This document shows positions 54,152 through 60,998 of a DNA stretch of 64,000 nucleotides, piece after piece. Each line of letters starts with the position of its first letter. The first letter of the stretch is position 1. Origin of the DNA: Propionivibrio dicarboxylicus (GTDB lineage: Bacteria > Pseudomonadota > Gammaproteobacteria > Burkholderiales > Rhodocyclaceae); NCBI RefSeq assembly GCF_900099695.1, contig NZ_FNCY01000015.1, forward strand, positions 1-64,000, written 5' to 3'. The position numbers and the translations under genes are program-made. The notes under the pieces were generated by a model that saw nothing but the letters and a program-made list of their open reading frames with translations, searched no databases and was not told the origin of the DNA.

Positions 54152-55570
54152 TCAACGAATTCCGACAACAACCGAAGCGGTACCACGGATAATCTTGCGG
54201 CAGCGCGGAGAATTACACTGACATTCAAATGGAATCATGCCATCGTTACAGATCGTGGCGTAATCGAGCGTCAACTCTTCTCCCGCCGCGATATCACGTA
54301 CGGCGACAACATTCAATCCCGAATAGCGCGTATTGGGATCACACGAATGGTTTTGTGGCGCCCAGTTTTCCGGTTGATCATCCCACAACAGCGAAACATG
54401 TGAATTGAGCGGAAGAGCATAGCGCCGGAATATCTCGATCTGATCGGCCGGCCAGTGTTGTTCAACATGAGGAAAACTGACGAGTCGTTGTGCTCTTTCC
54501 TCAAAGCGAAAGACAGTTTCTCCTTGTTGGATAGCCTCGCGCGCATAGATGCCATATCCGGAAATCGCGTTGCCACGACGAACCCAACGTCGCCGCCGGC
54601 TTCGATGTCGTGCTTTGCCTTCGTCGATGATCTGTCGCAGGAATCCGCTGGCGGTGAGGGCGTCACTTTTCAGTATGTAGTCGGCCGAACCTTCATGCCC
54701 CTCGGCGTAAAACACCGAGCAAGCAAAATTGATATCGATAAAAAATACCGAGCCTTGCGCATCAACCCGAAAATCCAGGCGAGCGTAACCTTCTCCTGAA
54801 AAACCCACGAAAATAGCCTTGGCGGCTTGTCGCAAGGATTGATCGAGTTCTTGATCCTGAAGCGGCACATTGGCCTCCGGATGATGTTCCCGAATCTTGA
54901 GATCGTAGGTCTTGAAGGCGTCAGGATGTTCGAATACAAATTCAAGCGGCCTTAATACCGTGGGGTCGAACGGTTTGTTCGGATTGGCGACGACCAGAAC
55001 GGTAAATTCACGACCGGGAATGAATTCCTCGACCAGCGCACTGCCGAAACGGTCGATCACTTGTTGGCATTGCGCCCTTAACCCGTTGGCGTCTTGCACG
55101 CGCGAGTTCGTATCGATCCCGAGACTGTCTCCGGCGTGTGCCGGTTTGACGAACAACGGGAAACGCAACTGCGTCAATGCGGCCTCGCAGTCGTCTGGCG
55201 TATTCACCTCGACGCAAGGAGGCGACTTCACTCCTTGTGTGTATGCCACATACTTCATTAGCGGCTTTGACGGGTCGTACACGCGCAAGCTGGGGCCGGT
55301 GTAAGGCAACTCAAGGGCTTCCAGGCTCCATATGACATCCACCGAAGGAATATCCCAGTCGAGATAACCTTCGCACAGATTGACAAATATGGCGTACCCC
55401 CGACGACTGGCTTCACGTAACTGGCGATGGACGGATCGCTTGTCGAGAAAGAGGTGATCGACCTGGCAGTCCGGAAGCAGCGCCGACAGATCTCGCGGCG
55501 GATCGTACATCCCGTGGTCCTGGGAGGACTCGGGATAGAGGGGTTGCAGTACGCAGACTCTCTCGCGCAT
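54152..55570 (-). CDS. ATP-grasp ligase fused to a SET-domain methyltransferase
   Basis: A 472-residue two-domain protein. Residues 1-310 are a D-Ala-D-Ala-ligase-like ATP-grasp unit: KPLMKYVAYTQGVKSPP, LFVKPAHAGDSLGID, VEEFIPGREFTVL and ARLDF...FFIDINFA. The last metal-binding motif has Asp where ligases usually have Glu (ExN to DxN). Residues 325-460 are a SET domain: GYGIYA cofactor loop, QNHSCDPNT, GEELTLDY with the catalytic Tyr, and a post-SET FECQCNSPRC zinc motif. ATP-grasp enzymes join a carboxylate to an amine; SET proteins methylate lysines using SAM. One chain with both suggests ligation and N-methylation of a shared product or carrier. It begins 7 nt after the preceding gene. Function is unknown. 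Confidence 0.85.
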   Translation of the reverse strand: MRERVCVLQPLYPESSQDHGMYDPPRDLSALLPDCQVDHLFLDKRSVHRQLREASRRGYAIFVNLCEGYLDWDIPSVDVIWSLEALELPYTGPSLRVYDPSKPLMKYVAYTQGVKSPPCVEVNTPDDCEAALTQLRFPLFVKPAHAGDSLGIDTNSRVQDANGLRAQCQQVIDRFGSALVEEFIPGREFTVLVVANPNKPFDPTVLRPLEFVFEHPDAFKTYDLKIREHHPEANVPLQDQELDQSLRQAAKAIFVGFSGEGYARLDFRVDAQGSVFFIDINFACSVFYAEGHEGSADYILKSDALTASGFLRQIIDEGKARHRSRRRRWVRRGNAISGYGIYAREAIQQGETVFRFEERAQRLVSFPHVEQHWPADQIEIFRRYALPLNSHVSLLWDDQPENWAPQNHSCDPNTRYSGLNVVAVRDIAAGEELTLDYATICNDGMIPFECQCNSPRCRKIIRGTASVVVGIR

Positions 55571-55577
55571 CAGATAT

Positions 55578-56738
55578 TCATCCAGCTTGGGGTCGATCGA
55601 ATGATGACATTGTCTTGGATATGATCGTACCTATCAAGTCTGGAAAGGAAAGACCGGCAAAATGCAGGATATTGCCGAGCGATGTCTGATCGTCCCCTGA
55701 CAAACCGCAGTTCGCATTGACTTCGAGAACATGGAGGCGGCCACTGCGATGATCCTGGCGAATATCGATGCGTCCGTAACCATGCCCGCGAACAGCGCAG
55801 TAGGCGAGTTTTCCGATCGTCTCGAGGGTCGAATGCAAGGCCGCAGGCGCCGGCTGATAGTGGTAGAAGGCTTTTCCATCCGGCGGGGCGGACTCTTCCT
55901 GATAATGCCCCCAATAGCGATCGAAAGACAGGAAACGTTCTGCCGGCGGTATGTCCGGATGAAAAATGCGTTCGACGGGCGGCAGGCTCCACAGGCTGTC
56001 GGGCTGATGGTGTTCCCCACCGACGAACAACGTAAACTCCCTGCCCTCAATGTAGCGTTCGGCAATAAAAGTCGCCGTCGCAAAATATTTCGCGAAGCGT
56101 CCGGACTTCAATTCGTCACGGTATGCCAGCAGTTCCGACAGGGAATGCACCACGGAACGGAGCGAAATACCATAGCTGGCCGCCGAAACGTCAGGTTTGC
56201 AGAACAACGGCCAGTCGAAGTCCCCGGACGGCATGTCGGGGGGCGCGGCATTTGGGAGCACGCAGAACGGTGCGGTTGGCACGCCGGCTTCCTGGAAGAG
56301 CTGTTTCATCCGAATCTTGGAAGTGGAAATCCGGAAAAATTCAGCATTGGCGCCCGTAAAAGGCACACCGGAACGTTCCAGTGCGCTGACGACCGAGAGG
56401 CCGGGGCTCTCGTTTGGGTCGTCAACTCCGTCGCAGAAATTGAACACGACGACAGGGCGACTTCTGCCGCTTGCGACGACCTGCGCGATGATTCGATCCA
56501 GATTGCCATGGACGATCGGTTGCCAGACCCAGGGCAGACCGAGCTGTTGAAAGGTCTGCGCAAGTTCGACCTTGAAATCCGCGGTGTCGTAGCTGTCGCC
56601 GACCAGGCTGTTCTGTTCGATCCAGAACGGGATGAACGCCCAGACAAGCGGCGGCGAAGACGCCGATAACTCAGAGGGATGATGCGGTATGCAGGTTGGA
56701 TCGGACATGACAGTTTTCTGACTTTGGTACTTCGTCAT
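55578..56738 (-). CDS. Stand-alone D-Ala-D-Ala-ligase-like ATP-grasp enzyme
   Basis: ATP-grasp ligase of 386 residues. N-terminal domain with VVVFNFCDGVDDPNE and RSGVPFTGANAEFF; then STSKIRMKQLFQEAGVPTAP, PLFCKPDVSAASYGISL, FIAERYIEGREFTLFVGG and GRIDIRQD...LEVNANCGLS. Here Asp, Glu and Asn of the metal site are all intact. It should make an amide between amino acids or related acids with ATP. The ATG at 56738 overlaps the exporter gene by 68 nt; an ATG at 56708 gives a smaller overlap. It is distinct from the housekeeping cell-wall ligase by context: no mur genes, but an exporter and SET genes. Confidence 0.87.
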   Translation of the reverse strand: MTKYQSQKTVMSDPTCIPHHPSELSASSPPLVWAFIPFWIEQNSLVGDSYDTADFKVELAQTFQQLGLPWVWQPIVHGNLDRIIAQVVASGRSRPVVVFNFCDGVDDPNESPGLSVVSALERSGVPFTGANAEFFRISTSKIRMKQLFQEAGVPTAPFCVLPNAAPPDMPSGDFDWPLFCKPDVSAASYGISLRSVVHSLSELLAYRDELKSGRFAKYFATATFIAERYIEGREFTLFVGGEHHQPDSLWSLPPVERIFHPDIPPAERFLSFDRYWGHYQEESAPPDGKAFYHYQPAPAALHSTLETIGKLAYCAVRGHGYGRIDIRQDHRSGRLHVLEVNANCGLSGDDQTSLGNILHFAGLSFPDLIGTIISKTMSSFDRPQAG

Positions 56739-58419
56739 CGGAATTGCCGCAGGCCAGACGACCGTTGTTCAGGACGTAAACATGATCGGCAAGTGCGGCC
56801 AGGCTGAGGCGATGAGTGACGGCAATCAGCGTGATTCGCCGTGTTTCCGCCAGACGGCGCAAGGTGGCCAGCAACTCTGCCTCCGTAGCAACGTCGAGTG
56901 CTGACGTAGCTTCGTCCAGAATCAGAATTGCCGGGCGACGAACCAAGGCTCGTGCGAGAATCAGGCGCTGACGCTCTCCTCCCGAAAACCGCGCACCACG
57001 CTCGCCCACGAGCGTATCCAAGCCGGCCGGCAGAGCCAGGACGAAATCGAGGATTTCGGCGCTGCGTAACGCCTCAAGAATTTCCGTATCCGTGGCATCC
57101 AATTTGCCCATACGAATGTTGTCGCGCAACGAAAGATCAAATAGCAGCACATCCTGGGAGACAAGACCGAACTGCGTGCGAAGCGAATCAATCGAAGCAT
57201 CGCGAATATCGTTTCCGTCAAAGAGGATCCGCCCCCGGCTGGGGTCATACAAGCGTAGAAGCAGTTGTAGCAGCGTTGTTTTCCCGGAACCGCTGGGGCC
57301 GACCAACACCGAGAACTCGCCTCGCCGGAAAACCACGGAGATATCTTGCAGTGCGGCAGAGCGGCTATCCGCAGCCCGGTGCGGATAAGCAAACGACACC
57401 GAGTCGAGGCGGAGTTCTCGCTGAAATGGCGGTAGGCAGACGGGGACTTCTGCCTCCGCAACCGTCGGTTGTTCCCTGAAAATCTCGTTGAGCCTTTCCA
57501 TGCTGGCAGTCGCTTCGATCATGACCGGCGCCAACCAGGTCAGGTTGGAAATTGCAGTGTTCAGCCCCAACACCAGGATCTGAAAAGAGACAATCTCGCC
57601 GCTGCTGAGATGCCCTTGTAATGCCAGGACCGAACTGATGCCGAGAATGATCAAAGCGAGAATGAAAAATGAGACCGATGGAATGCGCTGAACGACATAT
57701 GACAGAAAACTGGAACGGATCGATAACTTGATCAGAATATTCGTTTCGTCATTGAAGCGCCGATACACTTCGTGTTCCAGGCCAAACGCCTTGATTACCG
57801 ATTGCCCTTGCAACCCTTCCTGAATCGTCGCGGACAAGCGCCCGGATTGGCGGCGGGTATCCAGAGAGGCTTGCCGAGCGCGCCAAAGCACAGTTCTTGG
57901 CAAGAGGAAGCACGCTGCTACGCCAAGAACCGCCAAAAGGGCCATCCATGGCTGAATGGACGCCATGAACAGGGTCGCGAATGTCACGCTGAACACACCG
58001 GTCAGCGCATAGGGAACGACCGTAACCAGGCAGTTTTCGACGGTTTCGGCGTCGGCAAGAAAACAATTGAGCACGTCGCCGGAAGAACGTTTTCCGAAAA
58101 ATTCAATGGACAGACGCTGCACATGACGATAGAGATCCCGGCGCAGATCATTGATGACCAGGGTTCCAAGTTTGGCCCAGAGATAGTCGGCAACCAGGGC
58201 CAGGGCGGAAAACAGCACGGTGGCGACGCCAAGTAACGTCAGCACAAGAATCAGCATTGAACTATCACGAGGCACGATCGCCTCGTCGATCAGAATGCGA
58301 AAACTGTAACGGGTCGCGCTATCCAGTGCCGCCTCGAAAACGAGACTGCCCAACAGGGTCAGCGTCATCCACGGGTGTGGCCTGAGATACGCTGATAGCT
58401 GAAGAAAAAATGCCCGAAT
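56671..58419 (-). CDS. ABC exporter (fused membrane and ATPase domains), ATT start
   Basis: MsbA/lipid A- or peptide-exporter-type half transporter, 582 residues from an ATT codon at 58419. That start has AGGAGG exactly 6 nt upstream, and the 17 added residues (FFLQLSAYLRPHPW) complete the first helix; the first ATG (58368) lies inside TM1 and has no ribosome site. Six TM helices fill residues 20-310. The ATPase has Walker A GPSGSGKT, Q-loop VSQD, signature FSGGERQR, Walker B ILILDEATSALD and switch H in VTHR. It lacks an N-terminal peptidase domain, so any leader would be cut elsewhere. It is 20 bp after the small SET gene and overlaps the next ligase. It probably exports the cluster's product. 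Confidence 0.88.
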   Translation of the reverse strand: MRAFFLQLSAYLRPHPWMTLTLLGSLVFEAALDSATRYSFRILIDEAIVPRDSSMLILVLTLLGVATVLFSALALVADYLWAKLGTLVINDLRRDLYRHVQRLSIEFFGKRSSGDVLNCFLADAETVENCLVTVVPYALTGVFSVTFATLFMASIQPWMALLAVLGVAACFLLPRTVLWRARQASLDTRRQSGRLSATIQEGLQGQSVIKAFGLEHEVYRRFNDETNILIKLSIRSSFLSYVVQRIPSVSFFILALIILGISSVLALQGHLSSGEIVSFQILVLGLNTAISNLTWLAPVMIEATASMERLNEIFREQPTVAEAEVPVCLPPFQRELRLDSVSFAYPHRAADSRSAALQDISVVFRRGEFSVLVGPSGSGKTTLLQLLLRLYDPSRGRILFDGNDIRDASIDSLRTQFGLVSQDVLLFDLSLRDNIRMGKLDATDTEILEALRSAEILDFVLALPAGLDTLVGERGARFSGGERQRLILARALVRRPAILILDEATSALDVATEAELLATLRRLAETRRITLIAVTHRLSLAALADHVYVLNNGRLACGNSDDEVPKSENCHVRSNLHTASSL

Positions 58420-58439
58420 GACAAGCCTCCTGTTATCTG

Positions 58440-58979
58440 TCAGGCAGCTCGATTGCGTTGCTTCATCGCCTTGATGTGGTTGGAAAGCTCATATGATTCC
58501 AGGACCGATTCCTCCAAATGAGCGGCTCCCTCGATAAACCCGAGGCAATTGTCAGCACGACAATTGCATTGAAATGACTGATTCATCGACCATTCTGTCG
58601 ACGGATAAAAAAAGCACAACTCTTCACCTGGAGCGATGGTGCGCAACGCGCGCAAATGCCGGGCATCAACGTCAAAAAAGACGTTGGGCGAGCAACTGTG
58701 GTTGATGTATTCGAGGTGCGCGGGAAAGAGCATGCCGTGCTCTGCTTCGCCAAATTGAACGGACAGGTAATTGGGCGCGATCACCAAGCTGCGAAAGCCA
58801 ATTTCGGAAAGCACTTCGCCTTCCTGGAATGCCATGCTGGCATGCAAGGCCTTTTCGCCGGAGAGGAGAGATTCACGAATAACAAAACTGCCTTGGGCGA
58901 CCGTGGTGGTTTTCGTATCTGTACTGTTTTCAGCGGCAGGGTGTTTTTCCGGAGACTGGCAATGGAGAATGTTTGTCAT
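58440..58979 (-). CDS. Small SET-domain protein
   Basis: Protein of 179 residues from ATG 58979 (upstream ATG at 59048 possible; no good ribosome site at either). SET landmarks: EYINHSCSPNVFF, GEELCFFYP with the catalytic Tyr, and post-SET FQCNCRADNC, the same CxCx4C as in the fused protein. The cofactor loop is altered: GEKALHA stands where GxG is expected, so SAM binding may differ. It is the first gene of the four-gene operon. Bacterial SET proteins of this type methylate protein lysines; the substrate here is not known. Confidence 0.8.
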   Translation of the reverse strand: MTNILHCQSPEKHPAAENSTDTKTTTVAQGSFVIRESLLSGEKALHASMAFQEGEVLSEIGFRSLVIAPNYLSVQFGEAEHGMLFPAHLEYINHSCSPNVFFDVDARHLRALRTIAPGEELCFFYPSTEWSMNQSFQCNCRADNCLGFIEGAAHLEESVLESYELSNHIKAMKQRNRAA

Positions 58980-59056
58980 GAGAATATATTTTTCGCGCAC
59001 AGGAATGCAGAGCATCCAACTTGAATAAATCGGCAGCAAGTATTCCATGTTGTCAT
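58976..59056 (-). CDS. Possible cysteine-rich leader ORF before the SET gene
   Basis: A frame from ATG 59056 encodes 26 residues, MTTWNTCCRFIQVGC then SAFLCAKNIFS, with four cysteines. Its TGA overlaps the SET ATG as ATGA, the classic coupling pattern. The frame is open further up to 59299. No ribosome site is seen and no homologue is known to me. It could be a precursor peptide, an upstream regulatory ORF, or chance. Confidence 0.25.
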   Translation of the reverse strand: MTTWNTCCRFIQVGCSAFLCAKNIFS

Positions 59057-59595
59057 ATATCGTGGGGTAATGTCACTACAAATACCTAGTCCATGGCTTT
59101 GCAAAGAACATAACCGCACATCCAGGAGAATTCGGCGCGTGGCCGAACTTTGGATTGCGTGCATCTTCAGATAGCGAAAATTGTAGTTTGGCAATGCTTT
59201 CGACTGGATGGCAGGGGCATGCACATAACTGATTGAGTTTGACTGCGGCGCAGAGGTTCGGAATGGTCGACCGGTTTTCGATGAGCTCATTGCTGCCAAT
59301 GCGCTCTGTAACCCTGAAACTTTCTGTTGACTATTCGGCAGGTCAGGCCTTTGCTGACCTTGAGCTCTCGGCCAGACTCGGGCTGCACTGGGTCAGTCAA
59401 CAGCCATTCAGCCGAAAAATCCGCCCAATATCAGCTTGCCGATTCGGCGCCCCCCTCCGACTCACAAGAAACCATCATTGCCTTGGAGGTTGAGCGACGG
59501 GCTCTTGAGTGGAACGGTCGTCCGCAGTCGTGGCTGGCAGCGAACTGCTCGGCTTGAGCCGTCATCCGAGGACTGCAATTTGAACGGCAGCGGAG
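59057..59595. other. 540 bp without a supported gene
   Basis: Upstream region of the SET/ATP-grasp operon. The part near 59057-59110 is AT-rich and probably carries its promoter (several TATA-like hexamers, no clear pair). From 59230 to 59590 the DNA looks like decayed coding or repeat text. It shares a TTTGAACGGCAGCG-like phrase with 48810-48835. Confidence 0.45.
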
Positions 59596-59782
59596 CTAAC
59601 GTATTGAGGCTACCTCGACAAAGGCAGTGCCGTTGTAAGCATCGATCTGGATGCTGCCTTTCAGGTTACCGTGGCTTAGACAGTCGGCTTTGCCCGAGCA
59701 ATTTGGCAGATTGTTCGCCCGTGCGAGCGCGGAGGCAAGGAGCTTCCTCGCTTGGTCATCCGTATGGCGGTGGATTAACGCC
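59596..59782 (-). pseudogene. C-terminal fragment of an unknown protein
   Basis: From about 59782 leftwards one frame stays open to the TAG at 59596 and reads as natural protein: DDQARKLLASALARANNL, NCSGKADCLSHGNLKG, SIQIDAYNGTAFVEVASIR. There is no start codon, and the fragment abuts the end of the EamA gene in another frame. I do not recognise it. It is probably the tail of a gene whose front was lost when the flanking DNA was rearranged. Confidence 0.4.
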
Positions 59783-60673
59783 TCATTTCGACTGCTGCCA
59801 TGCTCGTAGGTGTGGCCAAAGAAGATTCAACGCCAAACCCGCCATTACGAAACTGGCAGCCACCAGTTTCCATGGAGGAAGTGATTCGCCAAGCAGCAGC
59901 GTTGAGGCGCCTATGCCGAAGATGGGCACGAGCAAGGCCATGGGGGTAATCGTTGCCATCGGGTAACGTGCCAGCAGCCAACCCCAGGCTACGTAGCCGA
60001 AAAGCGTATTGCCCCACGCCTGCCATGCTACGGCGAGCCAAGAGCTGCCGCTAATCTGCCCGAAGGCAATCTGAATAGCTCCCGGCCCGTCGATAACGAC
60101 AGAGAGCAGCATGAGCGGAGGTATCGCAAAGGCGCTGGACCAGACAACATAAGCCATCATGTTGGCTGGTCGCCCGAATTTTGCCGCCATGTTTGCACCG
60201 GCCCACGAAAGCGCCGCACAAATTACTAACCCCAATCCGCCTACAGTCGTTGTGCCGTCCGTGTGATAAATAATTAGGGCAATACCACCGGTGGCAAGAA
60301 ATAGAGAAAGATATTGATAAATCCGGATACGTTCGCCCGCCAGCAACGCCGCCAACCCAATCGTGAAGAAAACTTGCGACTGAATGACTAGAGAGGCAAT
60401 GCCCGGTGATATCAGGCCATTCATCGCGATGTAGAGCAGTCCGAATTGCCCCACTCCAATCAAGATGCCATACAAGGCCAGATTGCCCAGTGAAACAGAC
60501 GGGCGCGGAAAAACGACAGCCGCCGGCAAAAAAACCAAAATGAAACGTAATGTAGCAAAGAGCAGAGGCGGCACATCGCCAAGCGCTATCTTGATGACGA
60601 CGAAATTGGTTCCCCATACAGCGACAACAGCCAGTGCGAGAAGAAAATGGCGCAGCGACAGCGATGACGTCAT
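59783..60673 (-). CDS. EamA-family (DMT) transporter
   Basis: Drug/metabolite transporter of 296 residues with ten TM segments in two EamA repeats (WGTNFVVIKIAL near 20; LSWAGANMAAKFG near 160). Such carriers export amino acids, their derivatives or metabolites. It shares strand with the ATP-grasp/SET operon but is separated by about 800 bp of decayed DNA, so a joint role is only possible. Confidence 0.85.
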   Translation of the reverse strand: MTSSLSLRHFLLALAVVAVWGTNFVVIKIALGDVPPLLFATLRFILVFLPAAVVFPRPSVSLGNLALYGILIGVGQFGLLYIAMNGLISPGIASLVIQSQVFFTIGLAALLAGERIRIYQYLSLFLATGGIALIIYHTDGTTTVGGLGLVICAALSWAGANMAAKFGRPANMMAYVVWSSAFAIPPLMLLSVVIDGPGAIQIAFGQISGSSWLAVAWQAWGNTLFGYVAWGWLLARYPMATITPMALLVPIFGIGASTLLLGESLPPWKLVAASFVMAGLALNLLWPHLRAWQQSK

Positions 60674-60732
60674 TGGAAAAATCTCATTCGACTAAATTTC
60701 TCCAGGAGACCGGTCGGCGCTCTCACTTGAGT

Positions 60733-60850
60733 ATTCTCATCAAAACCGACAGCCTTTCGCGAGCTAAAACCGCCACCGATTCGCGTTTCAAAATTGCCTG
60801 TCATTCGCACACCAAAACCGCCATATATTCTCATTTGCAATCCATCACCA
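60733..60850. repeat. Array of five degenerate 24-bp repeats
   Basis: Units begin at 60733, 60755, 60779, 60803 and 60827, a spacing of 22, 24, 24 and 24 bp. Consensus is ATTCGCAnnnCAAAACCGCCA; units 1 and 4 are nearest to it and unit 5 is the most worn. The array lies in the 325-bp gap between the EamA and CHAT genes, which holds nothing else I can name. Regularly spaced sites of this kind look like transposase-binding repeats at the end of an IS21- or Tn7-like element, or like operators. Confidence 0.7.
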
Positions 60851-60998
60851 TCATGCTCAGGAAAATTGCTTGGCAGGTTACGGCTTATCGGCCTAAGCTG
60901 ATCCCGGATCTTGGGCCAGATTCCGGCGACGATGCGTCATTTACCAGACGCTCAAACGTTGATAGCAGTCAATGGACTTTAACTCACCCCCCTCACTC

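Noticed and set aside
55578-56738. Housekeeping D-alanine-D-alanine ligase
   Set aside because: Fold matches, but it lies with SET and exporter genes, away from any division or cell-wall cluster.
58480-59048. Longer SET protein starting at ATG 59048
   Set aside because: The added 23 residues have no SET homology and no ribosome site; kept only as an alternative start.
60733-60850. CRISPR array before the CHAT gene
   Set aside because: Repeats are contiguous and degenerate, with no unique spacers and no cas genes; a TPR-CHAT protein alone is not evidence for a CRISPR-guided protease.
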